Shown here: positions 1 to 13,100 of the stretch, piece after piece | How the letters are laid out: the number at the start of each line of letters is the position of its first letter | Numbering within the stretch: the stretch's first letter is position 1 | Source: Serinus canaria | Lineage: Eukaryota > Chordata > Aves > Passeriformes > Fringillidae | Assembly: GCF_022539315.1 (NCBI RefSeq) | Contig: NC_066316.1 | Span: 11,835,108-11,899,107 of the forward strand | Reading direction: 5' to 3' | Length of the DNA stretch: 64,000 bases | Notes under the pieces: model-generated | Databases searched by the model: none | What the model was told of the DNA's origin: nothing | Seen by the model: only the letters and a program-made list of their open reading frames with translations | Made by a program: the position numbers and the translations under genes

Positions 1-1082
1 AATAAAAGGAAAAAAATCACATCTAATAATAAAAGAATGTTGTTCTAAGTGCCAGGATAAAAAACCTTACATATCCTGTGTTCTTTAAGAAACCAATATT
101 CTCAGTGAAAGGTTACCTTCTTTATCCTCTAATATATTAAAAACACAAAGATAAAATCAAACTCTCAAGAATCCACATTTTCGCTTTGTTTGGTGGGGTA
201 AACATGAGACTGCTTGGTGTCTGGGAAAAGCTCCCAGATGTTCAGAGGCCAGCCCACTCCAACTCCTCCCTCCAACACTGACCTCTCCTTCCAGCCATCA
301 GCAGCCCCCAGTCATCTCCTGCTGCATGGCAACATCACATTTTTGCTGACCTTGCTGCTGCCCTGGGTAACAAAATGTGACTAAATTAGATGGGGTCCAT
401 CTCTCTGGACATCTGTGACCTCACTGGCAGGGAGCACAGGCTTGCCCTTCAGAATCAGCAGTTCTGGGGTGGTGTTTCATGGACAGGAACCGCAGTGCAG
501 AGGCCAGTGAAGGTCAGTGCAGAGGGAGGGTGGAGGTGTCTAAGGACAGAGGCTTGGGTCCATTTCCAGCTCCACAAACTGATGAGATGTTCCCATGGGT
601 TTGGCTCCTCACTACCAAAGGTGCTGGGAGTAAAATGTCCTAATTCTCTCCTACTTTCATCAATTAATTTCCCCTGGAATTAATGTGACCTCTGTTATGG
701 TAGAAGGTTAAAATTGTCGTGGGTTGATACATTTGTCTTAAAACATCTTCCATGAAAATAATTATCCTGTGTCAGTGCAGTTGATTTCTTAGAATATGTT
801 GGGAAATTAATTTGGACAATTTACTGAGATCATCAGGAGGGACTGTGTTATCATCCAAGGCAGGGTTTCTCCCTTTACCTCTGTTGGCAGAATTCAGCTT
901 GTACTTTGGGCAAAAACCTTTTTAAATTACTATGCCAAGTTTCCTACTGGGAAACCCCACTTTTGTGGCTAAACTCTGCCATTTGTGACAACCACCTTAA
1001 GTTCAATATTCTTTCTTCTTCATTAATTTCTGCCTTCTTTCCAGGGGCAGACTGAATAATCTTCCTCTTCTCTTCCCCTTAG
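1..1082 (+). other. FSHR: FSHR intron 4 (3' part)
   Basis: Sequence before the first exon seen. It ends in a pyrimidine-rich acceptor (cttcctcttctcttcccctt followed by AG at 1081-1082). I looked for exon 4, which should encode the repeat around the human motif NNLLYINPEAF, and did not find it here, so it lies upstream of the window. The open frame at 390-683 has no recognisable content and is not supported as a gene. Confidence 0.8.
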
Positions 1083-1154
1083 GTTAATATCAAACACTGG
1101 CCTTCGGTTTTTACCTGCTGTCCACAAGATTCACTCTTTCCAGAAAGTTTTGCT
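1083..1154 (+). CDS. FSHR: FSHR exon 5 (leucine-rich repeat)
   Basis: A 72-bp exon between AG at 1081-1082 and donor GTAAGT at 1155. The first G completes a leucine codon; the rest reads [20 protein letters not shown] then KVL, and the final CT is completed by the A of exon 6. Human FSHR reads [20 protein letters not shown] here, so the match is close. It forms one repeat of the hormone-binding horseshoe. Phase 2 at both ends. It is too short for an ORF scan and was found by reading for the repeat pattern. Confidence 0.95.
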
Positions 1155-4100
1155 GTAAGTTGGAACATTTGCTTTTTGCTTTTTGAAAGCTGCCTTTGAG
1201 TGTTCTTCTACACCAGCAAAACCTTTCAAGACATGATTCCCCATCTATTCATTTATTAGCTCTGCAGTGGCGTGTTGATTGTGATTTTGCAGGCACTGAT
1301 GGTCAGAAGGTCTCAGTTCTCTCCAGGTCTCCCTTCTACAAAGCATTGGAACTTTGACTTTGCAGACCACTCTTCCTTTAGCTGCAGTGTGAGCATGTGT
1401 CTGGGGGGTCCAGAGGACAGACAACAGCCTTTGACTCCTCTTTCAGAAGCTGAAATCCAAACCAGGATGGTGGCAGTGGAAATTTGTTGCTGCCTGAAGA
1501 AAATGTTCTGACCTGCACGGGAAGAGTCGCTGATCTCAGAGCTGAGTTCCATCAGAAGTGGCCACATCACAAAGAAAAGAAAAATAACAACAAACGCAGC
1601 AAACCACACCAAAACCCAAACTCAGGGGATTATCTACCATACCCTTTTCCGTTTTCATCTGTCACTAAAACGGTCCAGAAAATTAAAAACTTTTACTATG
1701 GAAAACTCCAGTGCCAACAATGAAAAAATATTTGTGCAAAATTTTGTGTGAAAATGGGTTGTTAATTTCCTAAAGCATTTTTTTCTTGTGCAGAAAAAAT
1801 GCATATCAGGAAAACTTGGTTTCTTTTTCACTGAAAAATATTTTGACATGCATTTCTCAGTCAGTTCTTAGTATAACTGAAAAAATTCTTTTGGACAAGA
1901 TTTATTGTTAATTTGCAGACAAAGTTCTTCATCTTCAGATGTTTGATTAGAAGATCTCAAATCTCAACCTGCAGAAACATTAATCCTGCAATTATTAATG
2001 GCTATCTTAGTGATAGCCTTTAATATCAATAAAAATGCATATAAAACATAGAGGGGATGACTGAATATAGTGTACAGACATATAAAATAAGAAATCCATT
2101 TCAGGAATACATTTGATGTTTGTAATTCTGAGAACTTCAGTTCATTGCTCCTTGAAACCATCAAGGAAATGCAACAGCTATGGCACTACAGGGACTTTCA
2201 CCTGTACACCTTTGTGTTTATCCTCAGTCTTAACCAGACAGGAATTACTCCATCCTGCACCAGCAAGAGCTTTTAAACTTTTAGGCGCACTCCTCACTTC
2301 CCTGTAAGAATAAATAGGCCTTGGTACTGATTGAGTCCCAAACTAGACCTCAGTTCAAACCTTGGACCCTCTGAGGTCAATAAGAGAATTCCCCTTGGCT
2401 TCAGCTGTGCCAATATTTAAGTCCCAAAGATGGGTCTTGAAATTTATAAAGGGCAGAGCTTTAGTAGAGCGTTACAGCTCACATGCATGGGTGCTGTGTT
2501 CCCTCCCTGTCCCTGCCCCTGCTGCCCTCAGTTTGCTGAAGGAAGCCTCTGTGTGTGTGTCACTCAGTGCAGAGTTGTGGCTGTATGGAGCTGTCAGCAT
2601 GAGATAATTTTGGAACCACACTTAATTTCAAGCTTTGCAGATAATTAATTTTGTTCCGTGTTTTCCAACAGAAACAGCATGGAAACAGCAATATCCCCAG
2701 TCTAAATTATGAGTAACATTATTTAACTTCTTTGAGGCCTATATTGAGCCAGAACAGAACATTCCTTTTTTTCGTATCAGTCACAACTGAGGAAAGACAG
2801 AAACTCTTATTTGTCCATTCAACAAATTGCACTGACAGGGGTCCTGCATTTAAGTTCTTAAGCACATACAAAGCTCATAAGCAACCCTGCTGACATCAGC
2901 TGGGGAATGATTCATGGGCTGCTAGGTGCCCTGCTGAATCAGGCCAGAAAGGCTAATGGCTTTCCTCCTTCTGGCTGGGAGGCTGGGAGAAGGGGTGGCC
3001 TCGCAGCCCCTCCAATTGCATTTTCTGGGGAGTATGTTTGCTGGAGGAGCTATTTCATCCACCTCAGGGTTATAGACCTGAGCTTATATGCATTTTAATG
3101 TCTTCAGCCTATTTGGGAGGAAAGTATGGGGGTGTTGGAAGTGTTTTGCTCCAGCCTTCTTTATCAGGAAGGTTTGCGCTCTGCGGGAGAAAAATGTCTT
3201 GGAAACTTTGGTTATTACCCTCTGTCTGCAGTACTTCCTCAGATTTAATATAAGGGGAAAATACTGTGTTTGAAGCAGCATATTGTATTGAAAGGCTCAT
3301 AGAAGTACAAAAAGGTGTAGTTTCTATTGTATTTTATTTTTCAGAGATATTCAAGACAATATCAATATACGTACAATTGAAAGAAATTCATTCATGGGCC
3401 TGAGTTCTGAAAGTGTGATTCTGTGAGTAGACATAGAAAACTCATTATTCTCCTTGTTAGCTTATTTCTTTTCCAGAACAGGGTCAAGGATAGCAGGAGT
3501 TGGCATGTTTTCATACACCCTCCAAATTCAATTTGAGATTTTACATCTCTCCTTGCCCCTGAGATCTCTGTATTCTGTTTCCCTGCCATGAAACAAATGA
3601 ATGCTTTTGGGATTTTTTGCTGTTTTCTATTCCTGCTCTTTATTTTAGAAGCACATCAGAGAGTGAATTTAGTAATTACCAATGCCAAGGTTAAACACCT
3701 GCAGCTACAGATCCCTGCGATACAAATTGTGTTCAAAAGGATGGCACGACTCATAAATATTTACAGTCAGACACATCACTCAAAGACATTTATTACTTGG
3801 GCAGAATGTATGAAGATGTTGTGGAAATGTGGTTGCTTTGTGCACAATGTTAATGCATTGGTACAAGTGGGTTCTCAATGCAGTTTGGAGCCGCATGGTT
3901 AGCTGGCTCTACATTTGATTTCAGCAGTCATGTATTTTAATGAACTAGCTGGCTTCTTTGATCCTTTCTCTCTGTATATCAAAACATACTGTTTGCTTGC
4001 TAACAAGCTGCCTTCCTTTCACTTAGCCAGTGGCCAGACTGGAAAAAATTCCCACCATGTGGTTTACCTGGTACACTGAGAGAGAAAAGCGAGGTTTGAA

Positions 4101-7100
4101 TTGACTGAGCTCACGTTGGTTCTGGGGGGAGCAGGGTCAGACCACCAATAATAAAGAGAGGCCAGTCACAAGTCATTTGGCTTTATCTCTCCCTTTTCCC
4201 TATCAGTTATGCACAAGCTCTCCATACTTTTCTGGAGTTTTAAACACACACACACCCCCATATACACACAGACTTTTCTCAAGTAGATATTTCCAAAGCA
4301 CTGCGCAACAAATACTGTGTTTGTTTTCATGATACCACTGGAGGGCAAGATGAATATCCCAGAGTTTTGCTGTGTTTTGATCTCTCTGTGCCACTTGAGC
4401 AGCTTGAAGTTGGCTTTCCCCTTTCTCCCCAAAATGTTTCATGGCTTATATCAGGAAGAAATTCTTTACCAGGTTGCTCAGAGAAGATGTGGATGCCAGT
4501 CCTGGAAGTGCAGAAGGCCAGGCTGGATGGAGCTTTGTGCAGGCTGGTCTAGGGAAGGTGTTGCTGTCCATGGCTGGGGGGTTGGAACTGGGTGATCTTT
4601 AAAGTCCCTTCCAGCCCAAATTTTCAGTGATTCTGTGATTGTCAAGGGCTCTCCACACCCACCAATGTGTGCAGGAGCAGCAAGAGCTCTGGGAGCAGAC
4701 CTGGCCTCCAGCACCCTGATCAGTGTCCTAACTTTACTCTAGCCCAATTCATGACAGAGGCCCTGCAAGCACCCTTTGAGAGTCCCTGATTATGCTTTCC
4801 TTGTGCCGTGGTGAACTTTGTTCATTTTAGGCACAAATATGCCATTTTTCTATACAAAACTGAAGTTCCAGCAACTCAGCAGAGTCACAGCAGCCTCATT
4901 TAGCAAAAGCAGGCATATCAAGATGATTAAAATCACCCAGGACCCACTGAACCCCCACATTCTAGGGAGAAACCATTTTAAAAGGCTTAGCTATGGAAGG
5001 CTCCAAGCATATTTCCACCTGTAATTTGGATTTAATTTTATGCCATGCATGGGATCAGCACAGGTGGGAGCTGAGGAGACATTTGGTAATGAAGTGCTAG
5101 AAATTTGTGGAAGAAATCCACTTTGCTTCCAGGTCTGCATGCAACTTAGGCTGTAAGATCTTTCCAGTCCTGAAATAGGGTGTAAATTCCTGTTCCTCAG
5201 GGACAGTGACCTCTTGCACTGGGTGAATTTTGGGGTTTTAAAAATCTGCTCTAGCCATGAAATGATAAGGAAAAGCCCCCATGTCCAAGCTCTGATCTCT
5301 GCCTCCATTGTCACCTTGCTATGTAAGAGTTAGTGGAGTCAGTAAGGATGCTGGTTGAAGTGAGAGGAGAATATGCCTCCATAGGAATTCATCTTTGTGT
5401 ACTATAATGAGGTCTAGGGACTTGGATAATTTTTTTTAGCTCTTTTTACTACTCAGGTGCTATTAGCCAGGTGACAGGAGTATATAGTCCACACTGTGTG
5501 GCTACAGTGACTGTTTTACGACCTTAGTATCTCATTGCATTAACATCATGTTCAGTGAGAGAATGCAGCCAGTGCTAATAGTGTGATTAAAAACGTATCT
5601 ATCAGCCTGGCAGCTACAAATTTATAAGCTCAATGTAATATAATAAATGTTTCAAATGCTGTAAGCAGGGACCTGTCTCTCCTCCGTGCCTGCTCACTCA
5701 TGTCTAATAGTGCTGGCAAGTGAAGGGGATGGTGACAGCTCTCCTGATCCAGCCTGACAGACATTATAGACACAGAGCTGTGTGCATCTGCCTGTCATGG
5801 TCAAAAGAGCAATCCTTTCAGCCAGAGCCATGACTGATTTCCGTGCTGACCTTAGCTCACCACCTCAGACCTCAGATAAGTGGGTCACTTGTATGCTCAG
5901 CTTTCAAAGTGAATTAGAAAAGAGTCCAGGTTGGCTGACAGTTTAATTAAATCAGGCCATTTCTGCCATCAATCAGCCCTGTCACTGCCTGTTGGAGAGG
6001 GCGTGAGCTGCTCAGTGACGTTCAAGGCGAGATGAAAGATTGCACCGTAAAGATGATAAATATAACTGACCTAAATGTAAATTTTTAGCACCATGAAGGG
6101 ACAGAAGGAAGGTCGTTAAACGTTAATTAGCTAATGCACCAGAGTAAAAACTTGGCAGAGAGCCCCAGGAGCTTCAATTGCCAGGTTCACTACCTGTGGC
6201 CTCCTCCTGGGGAAGGGAGCCTGGGGAGGCAGGGCTGGGCAGCAGAGCAGACAGGGAGTGTAATTTGTCAAGGCAGCAGTGCAGGAGGAATCACCTGCTT
6301 TCTGGGCAGTTTGGCTGCCCCCTCCTGCCCCCCTGCCTGGCTCAGTGACCATCAGCCCCCCTCCTCCACCTGCCTGGCTGTGGATGTCAGCCCATGGCAC
6401 ACGGCAGGCTTTTTTCCCTAATAACTGGCAAAGGGGAAGCCGTGGCCCAGCATTGCAAAAGCATCTTGCTTAGAGTAAAGCTGAGTGGCACTGACAGCAC
6501 CAACAGGAAAGATTCTGGTCTCCCTGGCTCCTCTGCTGCCTTCCTAGTGGAGCCATGAGCAGTGCCAACATCTTCAGCAGCTTTGACCTTACTCTGGAAC
6601 TTACTCCAGCTTCCATCTCTGATGGTAGCACTCATCCACCCTACTCATGTCTGCCCCCTCCAAAGCCTGCCTCCAACCACTGGAGTCTTACAGGATAGGA
6701 TTTGTAGAAATTTCACCATTTCAATGTCCATTTAACAATTTTGTTTGTTTGAGATTCCCTATTTTGAAGTGCATACATTTAGTCATGGAGCATAAATAAG
6801 AACACAACTCTCTTTTCCTTTTCTCTGTTGCAGGTGGCTCAATAAAAATGGAATTCAGGACATTGAGGATCATGCATTTAATGGAACATACCTGGATGAG
6901 CTGTAACTATTTCTGTTGTTTGCAATTCTGAAAAATGAAGATAGTAACTTCTGCAAGATTTTTTTTTTTTTAGTCTCAGATTGTTTGTGCATAAAATGTT
7001 GTGTTTTTCAGAAATCTAAGTGACAATCACAACCTAGAAAAATTACCAAATGAGGTCTTCCAGGGAGCCAATGGACCTGTTGTTTTGTAAGTAGCAGTTG

Positions 7101-10100
7101 GATAACATTTTTCTCATTACTGACTCCTTAGAAAAGGTCAGAGAAGAACATGTGAATGCCAGTCTGGATTTCAACCTCTTGCAAACCTTGGAGGTCAAGA
7201 CCAGAGGTCTAGTTCTGAATTTTTAAAAAAAGGAAGCCATAACTGAAATTTCGGTCTAGAACTTTATTTTTACTTTGTCTTCAAGTTTTTGAGAGTATTG
7301 AAGGTGAGAGATTTAGATCCAGGTTTGTGTCCACAGTTGATTAAACTGCGCAAGAGAGGAGTCATTCTGCTTTGTTTTTTGGGCTAAAAAAAAAGGTCTT
7401 TGGTTTTCTGTTTGGCCAAAATCAAGACTTGGTGAGTGGTTCTCAGTGCTGAAATCTGAATTACTTGCCACTGAAGATCTGCCCCTGCATCTGTGCAGCT
7501 TAATTCTGAAGGAAAATTGCCATCCTACAGGGATGGGGATTGGGATAGGTACAAGATCCATCCCACACAGTTACAGCAGGATGTCCTTGGTGGGTGATGA
7601 GCTGGGAATTGAGAACTCAGCAGTAGAAAATTCAGCAGTAGGATGCTCATGGATCTCAAGCCACAGTTTGCCACAGGCTCCAAAGATATATGAGTTTGCA
7701 CAGCTGCCTGTGTTTCTGAGCACGAGCCACCACATGTAAAGGTTGCAAGAGAGATGTGAGGTGCTTTTTTCATCTCACTGATTCCAGAAAGGGCTAAAAG
7801 TCACCCTGAACAAGTGAGGGGGGTCATTGGAGCTGTGGGAAGATTTTGCACAGATGCTAGAGTGGTTACAAATCTGAAAAGGAGGGAGAAAAAAATGTCT
7901 GATTAACCCTGGGTTGAGTCCAGAGCTCTTCTACAGGCCTCATTTTCCACTGTGTAATGGTCAGTGCACCTATGATAAAAAGAGCTGGGCTTGCTGCATT
8001 CTGCTCCACTGCCACTGTTTCTTCAAAGCATCTTCTTTTTTTGGAAAAGACTGGCACTGGAGCATCTTTGAATCAGTAGTGTCATAGGTGTTTCTTTGGG
8101 AAATCATTGTTTCCTGTAATGAAAAGTAAGTGCATTTTCTTTGCAGGCTATCCTTGATGCAATCATATTCTGGAGGTTTATCAAATTGATTTGCCTGTAG
8201 TTGAGATTCATTTGATAGTTCAATTTCTAACACTGAGTTATTTGTGTAAAAAGTTTTCTGTTACATTACCAATACATTCTGTGGATGGGAAATTACCTTT
8301 TTATCCTGGATGAGATCATGAGAGAAGAACCTTCTTATTCATCCATCACCACGGATGTGCTTTCACTTGTGGAAATGATTGACCCATAATCATATCTTTG
8401 CTGGGACAAATCATATTTTTGCTGTTGCTGCAATCAAATCCGTGTTGCAGACTGCAGAGTTCTAATAGAATGAATATCAAGGTGATTTAACTCTTCATCT
8501 TCCTGAACCAGTGTTATAGAGTCAATTAATGCCAACTTCTATTTTATAATTCATCATATTAAAGTAATGTGAAAGAAACACAAACACAAATAGACAGCAC
8601 CAATCACAGGCCTTGTGCAGGCTACAGAGTTACACAAGTTAATTCCTCTCTCAGACTTACAGCTCTTGGCTGAATTAGAATCTCTCTTTGGGAAAGACAT
8701 CAAATTTTGAGTTAAAGGATTTCAGCATTGACAGCAGGCCAGTAAATCAAATAGCTAACAAATCCCACAACTATACATATTCCTTCTATACAGATATACA
8801 CTCTGTTTCCAACTTGGAGTTTCATAGCTTCAATTTTCAGCTGCACTGTTTCATTTAATTGTCTGCTGCTCTCCTCAGAGCTGTCGTGGCTTGTCCCAGC
8901 CTTTGCTGGTGTCCTTAGTCCTCTGGCTGTGTCCTGGCTCAGTGCAGAGCGAGGCATGGCTGTGGCCCATCCCACCCTTGCTATTTTTCTTCATTGGTAA
9001 TCCCACATGTGGAGGCTGCAGGAGAGCTCCAGTAGATCCCCAGCTCCACAGCTGAGCCCCTGAAGTGCAGCAGAGATCAGTTCAGATACAAGCACGAAGA
9101 AAATTGTTCTCCCCAGTCCGCCTATCCTGCTCTGATTTCTGCTCCAGGAGCTATTTTTTGCCATTTCTGTAGGTGTCTTTCAGAGCTCATCAGCTGGTCA
9201 GTACTTCTGCTAATCCAACAGAGACTCCCAGTGGGAAGGGGAAGTGATTGGAGGAGAAGGTAGATTCATTTTGCTGTTCCCGCACCGGCTGCTGTCAAGG
9301 CTGATGACTCACAGCCAAGCAACAATAACACAAGAACACGCATTTCAATTGCTGATGCCTTCTGGTTTGATTTCCTCCTGCCACTTTATAATCTTGTTCA
9401 TCAGGTTTATTTAATTTATCAAGCCTCTAACCAGAGAACAGCATCCCACAGAACCTCTGCGCTGAGGTGTGTGTGGTAACTCAGTGCAGTTATTTACTAA
9501 ACCACCTGCACAATGTCTGCCTTTGCTTTTTGGGGCTTTTTAGTGGTGTATCCATAGCTATCCTTCACAGACATACTGAATAAAATCCACAGGGGTATGC
9601 AGAGCACTTTGCCTAACTCACATCTGTTTATGTGGGATAATGACCATAAAAAGAAAAGTTTCTTAAATAAGAAGAAAAAAATTTCGCAGAAAAGCTACTT
9701 AATATCTTTGAAACTATTTAAGGATTATGAAAGATGCAGAAAACTTTTAGATGTTTTTAAGTGCTATTCCTATTCTTATTTATTTCCACACAGTGTAAAA
9801 CCAATTTGGATGCAGCGATGCTTTTTAGCTAACAAGCCAAAAAAACATTTTTTTTTCTGTGCTCTTGTTCAGAACTATGAAGTTACACATTCTCTTAATG
9901 ATGCCGTGAGAGATGCTGTCTGCGGATTTAAGCAGAAATCTGCTGTTTGGTTTTTGACTCATGAGCACATGCTCTGGGGACAGTTTTCATTAGGAGAGCA
10001 CTGAGGGCAGTAGTCAGCACGAGGGGAAATGGAGGCTGCTCATTGCAGCCTAATTACCTCTTCAAGCAGCCGAGGTAGAAATCAATAGCCCAAAATTTCT

Positions 10101-13100
10101 CATAGGCTGATGGGTTAAGCTCCTGTAGAAACAGGCCCAGGACCTCAGGACCTCTTCTGTGAGAGGTGTGGCTTCTCTCAGCCTGCCCTGCAGAAGTTCA
10201 CAGCACTTTGGAATACACCAGTCTGTCTTCTGTAAAAGCCACAGTCCCAGCTGGGGCAGCGGAGTGGAGCTTCTCTTTGCTCCTCTGCTGCCACATTGTC
10301 CAGTTGTTGAAGGTGGCACAGAGTTGTTGAAGGTGGCACATTCCTTCAGAGCCTGGATGTGAAGCCCCAGCTGTGGGCACAGCATGGACACCAAGATCAT
10401 CTTTACCAATTCTACAAACTGCTTTATCATCTGCTATGAACCTCTTAGGCTTGGCTGGCACTCCAGCAGAGCCCTTTCCTGGTACTAATTTTGCTTTCTA
10501 GACCAGAGAACAGAGGTGCAAATGTGTGTGTGGTACACAGCAACTGTCCAAACTTTATTACATGCTGCTAAAACCTGGTCTCCCCCTCACATGGCACCAC
10601 TCTCCTGTAATAATGCAATAATAAAAACAATTTGTGCATGTTGGGTGATAGAGATCAAATAATGTATCCTGACATCACACTGTCAAAGATGAACTGAAAG
10701 AACTGTACCTTTGAGAGGACATGGAGAAAACTGCAAATACTGTCAGTCCAATTCCTTGATTAGGGAGAAATCTTTTCTTTTCTTGGAGAACAAGGAGCAG
10801 AGCAGCCTCAGCAAACACTGCATCCTGGATCAGTCTCAGCTGTGAGATCACAGGGCTTAAAGAAGGAAGAGTGATTTTGTGCAATTCACTTTTACCTTTG
10901 CTCTTCAGAGAAAGAAGCTGCTCTGAGGGACATGGTTGGTGTCCCAAGAAGGGAAATTAAGAGATGTTTTGCCCCAGCTGCTACAGTCTGGAGCTATGGG
11001 GATGGATTTCCAAGTATCTTTAAGCCTGGAGATTGAGCAGCCTTGGTTCTGCTTCCCTTTCTTCTCTTGCCTGGCACAAGTCAAGATCAGGTGCATGCAG
11101 AACATGTTTCCTTTTAAAACCTCCTCTAAGGCTCTCTTTAGTTCATTCATGGCTGCTGACTCCATCACTGCCTCTGACAGCCTGTCCCACAGTAATTGCC
11201 TTCACAAACACATCTCCCCCAACCTCCTGCAGTCATGCCCCTTTCTTTGCTTCAGTCTCTGCTGTATTTGTTTTCTAAACCTCCCAGAAGGATTTGTTGG
11301 GATTTTTTTGTTCCTAGCAGCCTGAACAATGCCACTCCTGTCTCTCTTTAATGTTTTTCTTCCTAATGAGTACAAAATCTGATATCCCCAACCTGTACCC
11401 ACATCTGAGCTTCTCTCTTTGTGTTTATTGCCTTTTCCACAGCAGCCTTCCCATGATGTGATGCTCATATAGCAAACTTCTATTGTGATTTCATCAGCCA
11501 TTTTTTTTTGTCCTTTAGCAGTCTTATGGGATGATTGCTGCAATTTCTGAGTATTTACTAAACCCAGCATCATATTGCAGTAATAGTTTATGTGCCTGAT
11601 AATTTTTATCCAGAACATTATAGGATTTTTTTTTCTTTTGTTCTCACAGACTAACACCACTTGATTGTTGTTTGCAATGGATATTAGCTCAGTTTGCTGG
11701 AGAAACACCCAATTTAGCACTGGATCATCTTTTCAGTGCAGATTTCCAGCTGATCTGTTTCCAGTCACTGCTCTGAGAATGAGTAGGACAGTCTAAAACA
11801 CATGTCCATTGTTGAGCAGAAGTAAATTTGCTTTTTACTAAGATTTTCATATGTTTTCTTAAAGGGATATTTCCAGCACGAAAATCAGTTTCCTGCCAAG
11901 TCATGGATTAGAACTCATTAAGAAGCTAAGAGCAAGGTCTACATACAATTTAAAAAAGCTTCCTGACTTAAGCAAATTTAGATCTTTGATTGAGGCAAAC
12001 TTCACCTATCCTAGCCATTGCTGTGCATTTACAAACTGGAAAAGACAAAAGTAAGTGACTTAATTTGTTTTTCTTTCTGGTGCTTTTCAGCAGTTGATAG
12101 TGAATTAAATAAAATTCCTCAAAATGTGGATAGAAAAGGTCTCTTCAGTGCAGGTGAGTAAATGGATGGAAATAAATGACTACACAATACATACAGGTTT
12201 ATGCATGCTACACAGTGCACTGCCTCTCCATTGCAGGGAATTATTAAATTTTGATAGCATCAGCACTTTCCTCAGACACAACTCTGTCCTCACCTCTCAT
12301 AAATCCATCTTGCACTGGGACCAGCCTGGAGACTTGAAGACATGAACCAGGAAATATTTGATAACTCTTTTAGAAGGTAACTGGAGGGAAGGCTGTGTTT
12401 GTGGAGAAACTGGTCAACACTTGTCCATCAGTCCAGGAGGGCAACAGGACCACTGAGTGATCCCAAACTCTTCTTTCAGAAAGCTTCATTGATGCTGGGC
12501 ATTGATACTGCCCAACCATCACAGATAAATTATCTGTCGAGTTCACATTCACAGCAATTTGGGACATGCTTTCTGAGCAGATCCATTTCACACAAATCAA
12601 CAGAGCAGGGTGGGAGGCTAAGGTGCCTTTTTAGACTCCAAAGGTAATTTTCCAGGCTGTTTTTAACTTTCCATTACCAAGTTGCAGTGAGGCTTTAGGT
12701 ATCAGGGATTCTCATTGAGTATTTTCACCTCAGTCATACAGTCTTGAAATGTTCACATTTAGTAGTTAATGAACCTCCTGAATCTGTGCCACTGGAAAAC
12801 GTGAGGAACTGGTACCTACAAAAACCCTTGGTATTGTTTGAAATTCTTCCTTTACTGGATGTCCTGAAAGGCTTGGACTTTGTCATGAGATAAAAACAAT
12901 TATGAATCATTGTTACAATTCAAGACAACATCTTCAGAAGTGGCATAAAACTTCAAAGAAAAATCAAACTATGCAGAGAAAGTATAAACTGTTAGTAGCT
13001 TCTATTTTAATACCTTTTAATAGCCCTTTATTTTACTTTTAGCATTGTATTGTCTCCAGACAAGGGAAGATAACTGAGTTTGCTGATAGCTAATAAATAT

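Noticed and set aside
11202..11720. A 172-residue open frame on the - strand within intron 8
   Set aside because: Lysine- and glutamine-rich translation of T-rich intron sequence; no domain or splice context.
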